The notes: generated by a model not told the origin, from the sequence alone. 38,171 nucleotides of DNA from Pseudomonadota bacterium (GCA_021780475.1 JAJXYR010000106.1:1-38171); one strand, 5' to 3'; positions 24,941-33,613 are shown, counted from the first letter of the stretch. Made by a program: numbers and translations.

Positions 24941-25639
24941 ATGCAGCGCGTCTTGATCCTGAATCCGAAGGGCGGGTCGGGCAAAACCACCGTGGCGACC
25001 AATCTCGCCGGATATTTTGCGGCCAGCGGCGGGCGACCGTTGCTCGCCGACCACGACCCGCAAGGATCCAGCACCCGCTGGCTCAAGAAGCGCGCGCCGC
25101 CACAGTCGCTGATCCACGGGGTCGCCGCGTTCGAGCGCAATACCCGGGTCACGCGCGCCTGGCAGATGCGCGTCCCTGCGGACGTCGACCACGTGGTCGT
25201 CGACACGCCGGCGGCGATAGCCGCGCAGGATTTTCCCGAGATGACGCGGGACGCCGATGCGATCATCGTTCCGGTCCTGCCATCCGACATCGACATCCAC
25301 GCCTGTTCGAAGTGCATCGCGGATTTGCTTCTGATCGCCAAGGTCAAACGCGGCGAGCAGCGCATCGGAGTCGTCGCCAATCGGGTCCGGCGGAACACCC
25401 TGATCTACCGGTCGTTGATGCGCTTCCTCGCGACGCTGGGGATCCCGGTCGTGGCCACGCTGCGCGATTCGCAAAACTACGTGCGCGCCGCGGAATTCGG
25501 CATCGGCATACACGAAATGAAGGGACACGCGGCGGCGCAGGATCTGGAGGACTGGGTGCCCTTGTTGGCGTGGCTGAAGGAAAAGGAGGCGCGATCCGGC
25601 GTCGCGAACGACGCGGCCGCGTTACAGGCGCGGCGCTGA
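24941..25639 (+). CDS. Orphan ParA/MinD-family ATPase
   Basis: A 232-residue deviant-Walker ATPase starting at the ATG at 24941; the frame is open upstream but the conserved N terminus MQRVLILNPKGGSGKTT begins here. The deviant Walker A is KGGSGKTT, the switch region is ADHDPQGSSTRWL (usually DxDPQGS, here with His in the middle) and Walker B is VVVDTPA. No parB, parS-like repeat or partner protein accompanies it, so a plasmid or chromosome partition role is unlikely. Similar solitary ParA-like proteins position or activate other cell components. The promoter suggests leaderless translation. Confidence 0.88.
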   Translation: MQRVLILNPKGGSGKTTVATNLAGYFAASGGRPLLADHDPQGSSTRWLKKRAPPQSLIHGVAAFERNTRVTRAWQMRVPADVDHVVVDTPAAIAAQDFPEMTRDADAIIVPVLPSDIDIHACSKCIADLLLIAKVKRGEQRIGVVANRVRRNTLIYRSLMRFLATLGIPVVATLRDSQNYVRAAEFGIGIHEMKGHAAAQDLEDWVPLLAWLKEKEARSGVANDAAALQARR

Positions 25640-25655
25640 ACGCCCCGCTTCGCGG

Positions 25656-25880
25656 TTATTTCTTCACTTCCCAGCTGCCCCGCATCTTGTCGGCCCAATT
25701 CTTGTAGCTGTGCCAGCTGTACAAGTCGTTGGTGATCGCGGCATGCCGCCCGCCGATCTTGGCTCCACGCTGCAGGAGATCGCCGTAGAGCTTGTCCGCT
25801 TCGGCGCCCGCGACGGCTTCGCGCGGCCGCGTCCTGCGGTCGACGCCGAGATAACGAGACTTGATTTTCCTGTCGCTCAT
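25656..25880 (-). CDS. Small conserved-looking protein of unknown function
   Basis: A 74-residue protein starting MSDRKIKSRYLGVDRR and ending SYKNWADKMRGSWEVKK. It is charged, has no signal peptide or membrane helix and no motif I recognise. AGGCGGA six bases upstream of the ATG at 25880 supports that start over one at 25907. Codon composition resembles its neighbours. The coding status rests on the ribosome-binding site and coherent composition. It converges with the parA-like gene across 16 bp. Confidence 0.55.
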   Translation of the reverse strand: MSDRKIKSRYLGVDRRTRPREAVAGAEADKLYGDLLQRGAKIGGRHAAITNDLYSWHSYKNWADKMRGSWEVKK

Positions 25881-26017
25881 CGTGTCCGCCTGATCCACTA
25901 TGGCCAAGTTACGGCCGGCGGGCGGCCATCGACAGGAACTGTGTCACAGGCGCATCGCCGCCGTCGCACCCCGTCGACGCGCGTTGGGATACGCCTCTCA
26001 CACCGGATCGCGGTAAG

Positions 26018-26725
26018 TTAAATCGCCGCCGTCGGCGCGCCGCGCCACGCGGCGAACAGCGGCTCGAGATCCGCGAGCGAGTTCTCCAGCGCGGCCGGCA
26101 ACAGCGCCGTGTAAACGTCGAGCAACGCGATCGCGTTGCGCGCCGGGTCGGTCTGTGTCGCGGCACCCAGCCGGCGTGCCATGTGGCGATTCACGAGGTG
26201 CAGGTTCCGGTACAGATCCTCGAGCTGCGCGAAGTCCGAGCCGACGCGCATGCCGACGACCTGGGCCGCCAGCAGGTACATCGACACGCTGCGGTACACG
26301 GTTTCCGTTTCGTCGGCGAACGGCAGATGAAAACGGGCCATCGGGCGCAGCCGGTCGGTCCAGGGACAACCGGCCGTCGCCATGATCAATCCGAGCACCG
26401 AGGACAAGGCCTCCTGCACCGACGTACGCGCGCAAATCCGCCGGCCGGCGACATCGACGGCGACATCCACCGCGTCGAAGGAGACGAGCGCCTGCAATTT
26501 TTCCACGGCATCGGCCATGTGCAGCGCGGGCGGGCAACAACGGTGGGCGGCTGCGTCGAGCGGACAGTTCGGACAGCGGTTGAAATCCAGTTCCGCCCAG
26601 AACGGCGGCTCCTCGGGGACCGCGTTCGTCAATTGGAATTCGCGCGCGGTGAATTCGAAATCCAGCACCCTCGCGGTTCCGTCCGGCAGGTCGAATCGGT
26701 AGCGGATGCGCTGCGGCGCCGTCAT
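26018..26725 (-). CDS. Unknown protein with a CPNCPL cysteine cluster, DUF6901-like
   Basis: A 235-residue soluble protein. The N-terminal part resembles a beta-rich domain (IRYRFDLPDGTARVLDFEFT), followed by RCPNCPLDAAAHRCCPPALH, a four-cysteine/His cluster that could bind a metal, then a helical region (ALSSVLGLIMATAGCPWTDR, MARFHLPFADETETVYRS). The pattern resembles a family I recall as DUF6901, of unknown function; the identifier is from memory. Its ATG overlaps the ppnN stop by 4 bp (ATGA), so it is translationally coupled to a nucleotide-hydrolysing enzyme. That is the best functional clue. Confidence 0.8.
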   Translation of the reverse strand: MTAPQRIRYRFDLPDGTARVLDFEFTAREFQLTNAVPEEPPFWAELDFNRCPNCPLDAAAHRCCPPALHMADAVEKLQALVSFDAVDVAVDVAGRRICARTSVQEALSSVLGLIMATAGCPWTDRLRPMARFHLPFADETETVYRSVSMYLLAAQVVGMRVGSDFAQLEDLYRNLHLVNRHMARRLGAATQTDPARNAIALLDVYTALLPAALENSLADLEPLFAAWRGAPTAAI

Positions 26726-28107
26726 GCCACTAATCGATAACAGGGACGGTATTCGGCGCCGGCAAGCTTCATGCGGCGCTGGGCGACGAAGGATCGCAGC
26801 AGCCGGTCGAGGGGTTCCATGACCGCCGGCTCCCCGTAGAGCTCGAACGGGCCGTGCCGCTCGATCGCGTTGATGCCGTACTCCTTGACGTTGCCGGCCA
26901 CGATCCCCGAAAAGGCGCGGCGCAGATCCGCGGCGCGCTCGTGGACGGGCCGGTCCATGGACAAGCGGAGGGCGCTCATCGCCTCATGAGTCACATCGAA
27001 CGGGCGCTGGAATTCAGGCGGGATCTTCAACAGCCAGTTGAACCCGAAGGAGTCGCTGACGCGGCGCCGGTGGTCCTGCACGGCCGCGAGGCCGTGTACC
27101 AGCGCGCGCGCCACCGCCGGCGGATCGTCGAGGATGATCTGGAATCTGGACAGCGCCGCGGCGCCGAGCGTGGCGCCGATGAACTCGTGGATCTGTTGAA
27201 AATAATCGGCGCTGCCGGCCGGCCCCGTGAACACCACCGGGAACGGCTGATGTTGGTTCGCAGGATCGAGCAGGATGCCGAGCAGGTACAGAATCTCCTC
27301 GGCGGTTCCGGCCCCGCCCGGGAACACGACGATTCCATGGCCGAGGCGCACGAACGCCTCCAGCCGCTTTTCGATGTCCGGCATGATGACCAGCTGGCTG
27401 ACGATCGGATTCGGCGGCTCCGCGGCGATGATCCCCGGCTCCGTCAGCCCTAGATACCGCCCGTTCGCGATGCGCTGCTTCGAATGTCCGATCGTCGCGC
27501 CCTTCATGGGCCCCTTCATCGCGCCCGGCCCGCAGCCGGTGCAGACGTCGATGCCGCGCAGCCCGAGCTCGTACCCGACCTTTTTCGTATATTCGTATTC
27601 GGCGCGTGAAATCGAATGACCGCCCCAACAGACGATCAGATTCGGCTTGACCTGCAACTCGAGGATGCGGGCGTTGCGCAGGATGTGAAAAACCGCGTTG
27701 GTGATGCTGGGCGAATCGGTAAGATCGAAGCGGCCCCCGTCGATGATCTCGTTCGAGATGAACACGACGTCGCGCAGCACGGCGAACAGGTGCTCCTTGA
27801 TTCCGCGGATCATCGTGCCGTCGACGAACGCGCTCGCCGGGGCGTTCTTGATCTCCAGTTTGATGCCCCAGGCCTGGCGGACGATCCGCAGATCGAAGTC
27901 GCGGTATTTCTCGAAAATCAGCCGCGTATCATCGATGTTGCCGCCGGTGTTGAGCACGGCCAGCGCGCATTTTCGGAACAGCGGGTACAAGCCGCCCTGC
28001 CCTGAGTCCAGGAGCTTGGCGATTTCCTGCTGGGAGAGGTGCTCGAGACTGCCTAGCGGTGCGACTCGCGCATCAACCAGATCGGTTGAAAGAATTTCCG
28101 TTTCCAC
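26722..28107 (-). CDS. ppnN: Nucleotide 5'-monophosphate nucleosidase PpnN (YgdH family)
   Basis: A 461-residue enzyme that splits purine and pyrimidine nucleoside monophosphates to base and ribose 5-phosphate; the E. coli enzyme (454 residues) is stimulated by (p)ppGpp. The LOG-fold region shows VCTGCGPGAMKGPMKGA, FVRLGHGIVVFPGGAGTAEE (the PGGxGT motif with catalytic Glu) and VVFTGPAGSADYFQQI. The family-specific N- and C-terminal parts are present. The frame is open far upstream into the ldt gene; the GTG at 28107 is preferred because AGAGG lies about five bases upstream and it avoids overlap. It is coupled to the next gene by a 4-bp overlap. Confidence 0.94.
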   Translation of the reverse strand: METEILSTDLVDARVAPLGSLEHLSQQEIAKLLDSGQGGLYPLFRKCALAVLNTGGNIDDTRLIFEKYRDFDLRIVRQAWGIKLEIKNAPASAFVDGTMIRGIKEHLFAVLRDVVFISNEIIDGGRFDLTDSPSITNAVFHILRNARILELQVKPNLIVCWGGHSISRAEYEYTKKVGYELGLRGIDVCTGCGPGAMKGPMKGATIGHSKQRIANGRYLGLTEPGIIAAEPPNPIVSQLVIMPDIEKRLEAFVRLGHGIVVFPGGAGTAEEILYLLGILLDPANQHQPFPVVFTGPAGSADYFQQIHEFIGATLGAAALSRFQIILDDPPAVARALVHGLAAVQDHRRRVSDSFGFNWLLKIPPEFQRPFDVTHEAMSALRLSMDRPVHERAADLRRAFSGIVAGNVKEYGINAIERHGPFELYGEPAVMEPLDRLLRSFVAQRRMKLAGAEYRPCYRLVA

Positions 28108-28115
28108 TCGCGCCT

Positions 28116-28643
28116 CTAAGGGTAGATGTCGATGGGGATGTCGTCCTTTGTCCTCATCCAGACCTCGATCATGTTCGAGTCCGACAGCGCGATGCAGCCG
28201 TTGGTCCAGTCGCTGGTCGCGTAATAGGCGGCGGGGTAGCGCGGCGAATTCGGCGAACCATGGATCATGATGTCGTCGCCCGGCGCCCAATGATGCCGCT
28301 TCGCGCGCGCCTCGTCCTGCTTGTTGGGATAGGAAACCTGGATTGCGAGGAAGTAGTTGCTGCGCGGATTGCGCCTTACGAGCCTGTAATGCCCTTCCGG
28401 CGTGCGAAAGTCGTCCTCCCGCTCCTTCTGGCCGACGGGATTCAGGCCGAGTTCCACGTGATAAGCGCCGATCACCTGCGTGCCGCGATACAGGTAGAGC
28501 ATGTGCTGCGCCTTGCGGACCACGACACGGTCGGCGCGTACGAGTCCACCGTTGGCGGCCCCCGCCGACAGCGCGCCGCAAAGGGCACCCATCAGGATGA
28601 AGCAGACTCGCGCGGCCGCGAGTGGACGAAAGCGGATTGCCAT
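28116..28643 (-). CDS. L,D-transpeptidase (YkuD domain), secreted
   Basis: A 175-residue exported cell-wall enzyme. An N-terminal signal peptide (hydrophobic around residues 8-30, ending SAGAANG) precedes a YkuD domain: VVRKAQHMLYLYRGTQVIG, DFRTPEGHYRL, MIHGS (His128) and the nucleophile Cys150 in DWTNGCIALS. The motif is usually SHGC(I/V); here Thr-Asn-Gly-Cys replaces it, with the Cys intact. The ATG at 28643 is favoured because a perfect TATAAT lies seven bases upstream. It precedes ppnN by 8 bp. Whether it cross-links peptidoglycan or anchors lipoproteins is not evident. Confidence 0.88.
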   Translation of the reverse strand: MAIRFRPLAAARVCFILMGALCGALSAGAANGGLVRADRVVVRKAQHMLYLYRGTQVIGAYHVELGLNPVGQKEREDDFRTPEGHYRLVRRNPRSNYFLAIQVSYPNKQDEARAKRHHWAPGDDIMIHGSPNSPRYPAAYYATSDWTNGCIALSDSNMIEVWMRTKDDIPIDIYP

Positions 28644-28650
28644 GGGAAAG

Positions 28651-28656
28651 ATTATA
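28651..28656 (-). promoter_or_regulatory. TATAAT -10 element directly before the L,D-transpeptidase start
   Basis: On the minus strand TATAAT ends at 28651 and the ATG begins at 28643, seven bases later. Transcription would begin at or within one base of the start codon, giving a leaderless mRNA. No convincing -35 is seen. Confidence 0.5.
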
Positions 28657-28746
28657 GCGTTTTGCGCGGGGATCGATATCGTGCATGGCGCACGTCCTCG
28701 ATTAATGGTTTCCGCTTGAGGCCGGCGGGCGTATCCTTTGGGCCCC

Positions 28747-29385
28747 ATGTTGACCGAAATGCCGCCTGATTGGCGCTCCTGCCTTGCCCGCCGCACCCGC
28801 CGGCTGATTCTGCCGGCGCTCGCGGCCTTGTTGTGCGCGTGCACGGGCGGATCGTCGCCTTCGTGGCGCCTGACGGATGTTCGCGGGCATCTGCCGGATC
28901 TGCGGTTTCATCTGACCGACGGCAATGGGCAGGCCGTCAGCGGCGAGACGTATCGCGGCAGGCTGGCCATGCTCTACTTCGGCTACACCCACTGTCCCGA
29001 TGTATGCCCGCTCACGCTGAGCCATCTGCACCTCGTCATGGAGAAGCTCGGGCCGCTCGCCTCGAACGTGCGCATCCTGTTCGTCAGTGTCGATCCGGCG
29101 CGCGACACCCCGGCCGTGATGCATGAATACGCCGCCGCATTCGATCCGCGCGTGGTGGGTCTCACCGGCGGCGAAAGCGAAATCGCCGCGGTGGCGAAGC
29201 GCTACCGGGTCGCCTTCACGCGCGGCCCGACGCTCGCCGGCGGCGGCTATGAGGTCAATCACAGCTCCGGGATTTATATATTCGATGCGCGGGGCCGCGC
29301 GCGCCTGCTCGGGACCCCCGGCGACAGCGTGGACGACATCGTCCACGATCTGCGGATCTTGATCGCCATGGAGAAGGATTCATGA
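28747..29385 (+). CDS. Sco1/SenC-family copper chaperone lipoprotein
   Basis: A 212-residue thioredoxin-fold protein that delivers copper to the CuA site of cytochrome c oxidase or maintains its cysteines. The copper-binding CPDVC is at Cys83 and Cys87, and the distal His is His172 (YEVNHSSGIY). The N terminus has RR-R followed by a hydrophobic segment and LLCACTGG, consistent with a lipoprotein signal peptide (Cys32 or Cys30 as lipid attachment site; the box is imperfect). The ATG at 28747 lies nine bases after TATCCT. Its end overlaps the PCu(A)C gene by 4 bp. Confidence 0.93.
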   Translation: MLTEMPPDWRSCLARRTRRLILPALAALLCACTGGSSPSWRLTDVRGHLPDLRFHLTDGNGQAVSGETYRGRLAMLYFGYTHCPDVCPLTLSHLHLVMEKLGPLASNVRILFVSVDPARDTPAVMHEYAAAFDPRVVGLTGGESEIAAVAKRYRVAFTRGPTLAGGGYEVNHSSGIYIFDARGRARLLGTPGDSVDDIVHDLRILIAMEKDS

Positions 29386-29834
29386 CGGTGTCACGGGCGC
29401 CGTCGCTGGCGGCGCTGCTGGTCTTCGCCACCGGCGGCGCGTGGGCGGGCGGGACCGGTGCGCTGCGCGCCGACGCCGCGTGGATTCGCGTGCTGCCCGG
29501 TGACCTGCCCGCGGCCGCCTATCTGACCTTGAGAAACGCGGGGGATGAGGAAGTCGCGCTGACGGGCGCCCGCTCGGCGTCGTATCGACGGATCATGCTG
29601 CACCGGAGCGCCGGAGTCGGCGGGATGGAGGGCATGGTGCCCGTCGCGCGGCTGCCGGTGCCCGCGCATGGGGCGGTCCGGCTCGCACCGGGCGGCTACC
29701 ACCTGATGCTGATGGACGCGGTGCGCCCGATCGCGCCCGGCCGGAAGGTGACGCTCACGCTGATTTTCGACGGCGGCAGGGAGAAGTTGGACGTGGCGTT
29801 CCTCGCGCGTCCGGCCAACGCCACCGGCCCCTAA
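29382..29834 (+). CDS. Periplasmic PCu(A)C copper chaperone
   Basis: A 150-residue secreted protein with an N-terminal signal peptide (ending near AWAGG). The metal-binding pattern H-X10-M-X21-H-X-M is exact: His74, Met85, His107 and Met109 in MLHRSAGVGGMEGM and GGYHLMLM. PCu(A)C binds Cu(I) in the periplasm and passes it to CuA of cytochrome oxidase, often with Sco. It is coupled to the sco gene by a 4-bp overlap and its stop overlaps that of ctaG on the other strand. Confidence 0.94.
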   Translation: MTVSRAPSLAALLVFATGGAWAGGTGALRADAAWIRVLPGDLPAAAYLTLRNAGDEEVALTGARSASYRRIMLHRSAGVGGMEGMVPVARLPVPAHGAVRLAPGGYHLMLMDAVRPIAPGRKVTLTLIFDGGREKLDVAFLARPANATGP

Positions 29835-30709
29835 GGATCGGACGGCGCGTGCGGGCGGGCCGCCACGCGCGACGCCGCCGCGAGCCGCGGCCGTCGCTGC
29901 GACGAACGGCCGCGTGCGGAAAGCGAAATCCAATGGCGCAGAGCCACCAACGCGCCGACGACGCTCATCATGGCGCTCGGGATCCACAAGATGAGGCCGC
30001 CGAGGCGCTGAGACTGCATCGCGCTCACCCCGGCGAAGGCGCGCCCGCACAATTCATAGAGCGGATACAGGTCGGTGCGGGCGAAGGTTACGTAGGCACC
30101 GATCAAGATCTGCGGCAAGGCCACCGCCAAGGAGACCATGATCCGCACGCCCGGCGCGAGCCGGGCGGGCGGCTGCGGCCGACGGTCCAGCACCAGCCAC
30201 CAGAACAGGAGCCCGTCGACGGTCACGCTCCAGTTCATCAGCCGATACATCCGCCAGTCGAGCATTGCGATGAAATGCACAGACGGCCATAACCACAGAT
30301 AGATGATCCCGAAAAAGGCAAACGCGGCCACCCACGGATTCAAGAGGACGTTGAGAATTCCGCGCGGCGCCGGATGGCTGAGTGCTCGGCGCAGACGAAT
30401 CCGCCAGCGCAAACTCAGGCCCGCGCGCAATGCGGGCCCCGGGGAGGCCAGCATGATCAGGAACGGTCCGAGATGATGCAGCGCCAGATGCTGCAGGCGG
30501 TGGACGAAGAATTCGCGCTCCGCGTAATAGTCCAAATCGGTCTGCAGGCCCACGTAGATCAACGCGAGCCCCGACCAGAAGGCGAGCCGCCGCCAGGCAC
30601 CCGCGCGGCGACCGCGAGCGCCGCGCAGATACAGCAGCGCCGTTGCGCCGATGGCGAGGATCGCGGTCGGCGAGAATTCCCACGGACGCAGCCAGGATAG
30701 GAAAACCAT
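29831..30709 (-). CDS. ctaG: CtaG-type (caa3) cytochrome c oxidase assembly membrane protein
   Basis: A 292-residue inner-membrane protein with about seven hydrophobic segments. Family marks are HRLQHLALHHLGPFLIMLASPG, with clustered histidines, and LDWRMYRLMNWSV. This is the Bacillus-type CtaG (caa3_CtaG) family, needed for caa3 oxidase biogenesis and for copper handling, and unrelated to Cox11, which shares the name. It is convergent with the PCu(A)C gene; the stops overlap by 3-4 bp. No cytochrome oxidase subunit gene is in the window. The C terminus is Arg-rich. Confidence 0.9.
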   Translation of the reverse strand: MVFLSWLRPWEFSPTAILAIGATALLYLRGARGRRAGAWRRLAFWSGLALIYVGLQTDLDYYAEREFFVHRLQHLALHHLGPFLIMLASPGPALRAGLSLRWRIRLRRALSHPAPRGILNVLLNPWVAAFAFFGIIYLWLWPSVHFIAMLDWRMYRLMNWSVTVDGLLFWWLVLDRRPQPPARLAPGVRIMVSLAVALPQILIGAYVTFARTDLYPLYELCGRAFAGVSAMQSQRLGGLILWIPSAMMSVVGALVALRHWISLSARGRSSQRRPRLAAASRVAARPHAPSDP

Positions 30710-30724
30710 GCGGGGAGCGGCGGA

Positions 30725-30747
30725 CGGCGGGCGCGGAACGCCCGCCG
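30725..30747. repeat. GC-rich inverted repeat between nrdJb and ctaG
   Basis: CGGCGGGCG-cggaa-CGCCCGCCG is a perfect 9-bp stem with a five-base loop in the 50-bp gap between the nrdJb stop and the ctaG start. No T tract follows on the minus strand, so intrinsic termination is doubtful; it may stabilise the nrdJ transcript end. Confidence 0.45.
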
Positions 30748-30759
30748 CTCACGCGCAGG

Positions 30760-31464
30760 CTACCCGCACTTGGAATCGCCGCAATTGAGGCAGGTCTGGC
30801 ATCCGTCCAGCATCACCACCGCCGCGGTGTTGCATTTGATGCAGAGCTGCGCGCCCTCGGGGAAGACCGGCTTCGAAAACGCGTCGGTCTGCTTCGTGCG
30901 CGCCTCGAACTCGGCGCGCTTCTCCTGCACGAGCTTGCGCTGGTGCTCGTCGAGCTCGGGCTTCTTCAGCAGGCCGATCGACTGCAGGTGGCGCTCGATC
31001 ACGTAGCCGAGCTCGGCTATGGTCGAGGGCATGTATTTGCCGCCCGGCTGCCAATAGCCGCCGCGCGGATCGAACACGGCCTTCAACTCGTCGACGAGAA
31101 AGGTCGTGTCGCCGCCCTTGCGGAACACCGCGGATATCACGCGCGTCAGCGCGACGATCCATTGAAAATGGTCGAGATTCTTCGAATTGATGAATATCTC
31201 GAACGGCCGCCTCTGTTCGTGCGGCGTTCCTTCGTTCAACAAGATGTCGTTGATCGTCACGTACATGGCGTGATCCGACACCGGCGTCTTGATCTTGTAC
31301 GTGGAGCCGATGAGGACCTCGGGCCGCTCCAGCTTTTCGTGCATCCAGATGACATTGTCCTGCGCCTTCACCGCCTCCTTCGGGGCGGCTTTCTGGCCTT
31401 CCGCCGCCTCGGGCTTGAGCACGCGGTACTTCGTGATCTTCTTTTCTATTTTGATGTGCGCCAT
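30760..31464 (-). CDS. nrdJb: Class II ribonucleotide reductase C-terminal subunit NrdJb
   Basis: A 234-residue protein corresponding to the C-terminal part of long class II reductases. It has a TSCPD-type domain (SDHAMYVTINDIL, EQRRPFEIFINSKN, WIVALTRVISAVFRKGGD) and a Cys-rich tail with CIKC, CQTCLNC and KCG, a probable metal or redox centre. Split NrdJa/NrdJb is known from Pseudomonas aeruginosa. The start lies 1 bp after the nrdJa stop, implying coordinated production of the two chains. Confidence 0.93.
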   Translation of the reverse strand: MAHIKIEKKITKYRVLKPEAAEGQKAAPKEAVKAQDNVIWMHEKLERPEVLIGSTYKIKTPVSDHAMYVTINDILLNEGTPHEQRRPFEIFINSKNLDHFQWIVALTRVISAVFRKGGDTTFLVDELKAVFDPRGGYWQPGGKYMPSTIAELGYVIERHLQSIGLLKKPELDEHQRKLVQEKRAEFEARTKQTDAFSKPVFPEGAQLCIKCNTAAVVMLDGCQTCLNCGDSKCG

Positions 31465-31465
31465 G

Positions 31466-33613
31466 TCAGAACTTCCCGTAATAGCCTTCTTTTAGGGCGT
31501 CAAAGAGGTTGGCCGCGGTGTGCATCTCGCCGTCGTATTCGATTTCCTCGTCGCCCTTTGCCTCGACTTCCTTGCCGTCCTCCAGCGTGAACACGTAGGT
31601 GGTGTTCTTCAAATCCTCCTCCTTGACCAGCACGCCCTGGAACGCCTCGGGATTGAAGCGGAACGTGGTGCACCCCTTGAGCCCCTGGGCATGGGCATAC
31701 AGGTAGATGTCCTTGAAGTCCTCGTACTTGTAATCCGTCGGCACGTTGGCCGTTTTCGAGATCGACGAATCGACCCAGATCTGGGCGGCCGCTTGAATGT
31801 CGACGTGCTCGCGCGGCCCGATGTCGTCAGCCGACAGAAAATACTCGGGGAGTCTCTCCTGCGGGTTGGTCGAACCGGGCATCGCCCGCGGGTTCACGAG
31901 TTCGCGGTAGGCGAGCAGTTCGAACGAAAACACGTCGACCTTTTCCTTCGATTTCTTTCCCGGCCGGATCACGTTGCGGAAATAGTGGTGCGCGAACGAC
32001 GGCTCGATGCCGTTCGACGCGTTGTTGGCGAGCGACAGTGAAATGGTGCCGGTCGGCGCGATCGACGTGTGATGCGTGAATCGCGCGCCGACCTCCGCGA
32101 GTTCATCGACCAGTTCGGGCGACGCTTCCGCGATCCGCTGCATGTAGCGGCTGTAACGTGCGTGCAGCACCCTGCCCGGCACGCGCGCACCGACGCGCCA
32201 CCCGTCCCGGACCATCTCCGGTCGTTTGCGCAGCATCTCCGGCGTGACCGTAAACTCCTCCGTCATGATCGGCGCCGGACCTTTTTCCCGCGCCAGCTCG
32301 AGCGCAGCCTCCCATCCCGCCACCGCCATTTCACGCGCGACGTTCTGCGTGAACGCGACGGATTTGCGCGAACCGTATTTCATGCAAAGCATCGTGATCG
32401 CCGAGCCGAGCCCGAGAAACCCCATTCCGTGACGCCGCTTGCGCAAAATCTCGTCGCGTTGCGGCGCGAGCGGCAGCCCGTTGATTTCGACGACGTTGTC
32501 GAGCATGCGCGTGAACACCTTGACGACCCGCCGGTAGGTGTCCCAATCGAAGCGGGCATCTTCCGTGAACGGCTCCACGACGAATTTGGTCAGGTTCACG
32601 GACCCCAGGAGGCACGACCCGTACGGCGGCAGGGGCTGCTCGCCGCAGGGATTGGTCGCACGGATGTTTTCGGTCCACCAGTTGTTGTTCATTTCGTTGA
32701 CCCGGTCCACCAGGATGAATCCGGGCTCGGCGAAATCGTAGGTCGACGACATGATCAAGTCCCAGACACGCCGCGCGGGCAGGGTCTTGTAGATCTTGCA
32801 CGCGACCAGCCCTTCGTCGTTCGCGACATAGGCACCCGTATAGGGCCATTCGCGCCAGACGAACTTGGACGGGTCCTCGAGGTCCGGCCGCTCGGCCTCG
32901 TACTCTCGCTCGCTCAGCGGAAAGGCCAGCTTCCAGTCACCGTCGCTCTTGACCGCCTTCATGAACTCGTCGGTGATCAACAGCGAAAGGTTGAACTGCC
33001 GCAAGCGGCCGTTCTCCCGCTTCGCCCGGATGAACTCGAGCACATCCGGATGACCGATGTCGAACGTGCCCATCTGGGCGCCGCGGCGGCCTCCGGCCGA
33101 AGAGACCGTGAAACACATCTTGTCGTAGATATCCATGAAGGACAGCGGCCCGGACGTGTATGCGCCGGCACCGGAAACGTAGGCGCCGCGGGGCCGCAGC
33201 GTCGAGAACTCGTATCCGATCCCGCAGCCCGCCTTCAAGGTCAGGCCGGCTTCGTGGACCTTGTTCAGGATGTCGTCCATTGAATCCCGGATCGTTCCGG
33301 ACACGGTGCAATTGATCGTCGATGTCGCCGGCTTGTGCTCCAGAGAACCGGCGTTCGACGTCACGCGTCCGGCCGGAATGGCGCCGTGGCGCAACGCCCA
33401 AAGAAAGGATTCATACCATTCGCCGCGCGTCTCCTCGGATTCCACGTCCGACAGGGCACGCGCCACGCGCTTGTACGTGTCATCCATCGAGGCGTCGATC
33501 GGTACGCCATCCTTGTCGGCGAGGCGGTATTTCTTGTCCCAGATGTCGAGGGAAGCCTCCTGGAACGGGATGCTGTCTACGTCTTTTGGTTGAATATGGA
33601 CCACGGTATTCAT
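31466..33613 (-). CDS. nrdJa: Class II (adenosylcobalamin-dependent) ribonucleotide reductase catalytic subunit NrdJa
   Basis: Reduces ribonucleotides to deoxyribonucleotides, with adenosylcobalamin generating the thiyl radical, so it works with or without oxygen. The 715-residue chain has the redox cysteine Cys102 (INCTVSGTI), the radical cysteine Cys323 (NPCGEQPL) and the partner cysteine Cys648 (GCTTFRFNPE). Further marks are KAGCGIGYEFSTLRPRGA and IAPTGTISL. Start ATG at 33613; an AGGAG lies 14 bases upstream, further than ideal. The upstream region has two NrdR-box-like sites and an AT-rich tract. I see no cobalamin riboswitch motif. Confidence 0.95.
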   Translation of the reverse strand: MNTVVHIQPKDVDSIPFQEASLDIWDKKYRLADKDGVPIDASMDDTYKRVARALSDVESEETRGEWYESFLWALRHGAIPAGRVTSNAGSLEHKPATSTINCTVSGTIRDSMDDILNKVHEAGLTLKAGCGIGYEFSTLRPRGAYVSGAGAYTSGPLSFMDIYDKMCFTVSSAGGRRGAQMGTFDIGHPDVLEFIRAKRENGRLRQFNLSLLITDEFMKAVKSDGDWKLAFPLSEREYEAERPDLEDPSKFVWREWPYTGAYVANDEGLVACKIYKTLPARRVWDLIMSSTYDFAEPGFILVDRVNEMNNNWWTENIRATNPCGEQPLPPYGSCLLGSVNLTKFVVEPFTEDARFDWDTYRRVVKVFTRMLDNVVEINGLPLAPQRDEILRKRRHGMGFLGLGSAITMLCMKYGSRKSVAFTQNVAREMAVAGWEAALELAREKGPAPIMTEEFTVTPEMLRKRPEMVRDGWRVGARVPGRVLHARYSRYMQRIAEASPELVDELAEVGARFTHHTSIAPTGTISLSLANNASNGIEPSFAHHYFRNVIRPGKKSKEKVDVFSFELLAYRELVNPRAMPGSTNPQERLPEYFLSADDIGPREHVDIQAAAQIWVDSSISKTANVPTDYKYEDFKDIYLYAHAQGLKGCTTFRFNPEAFQGVLVKEEDLKNTTYVFTLEDGKEVEAKGDEEIEYDGEMHTAANLFDALKEGYYGKF

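Noticed and set aside
25939-25949. Palindrome CTGTG-t-CACAG upstream of the small 74-residue gene
   Set aside because: It resembles half-sites of CRP-type boxes but the spacing is one base, not six, and it is short enough to occur by chance.
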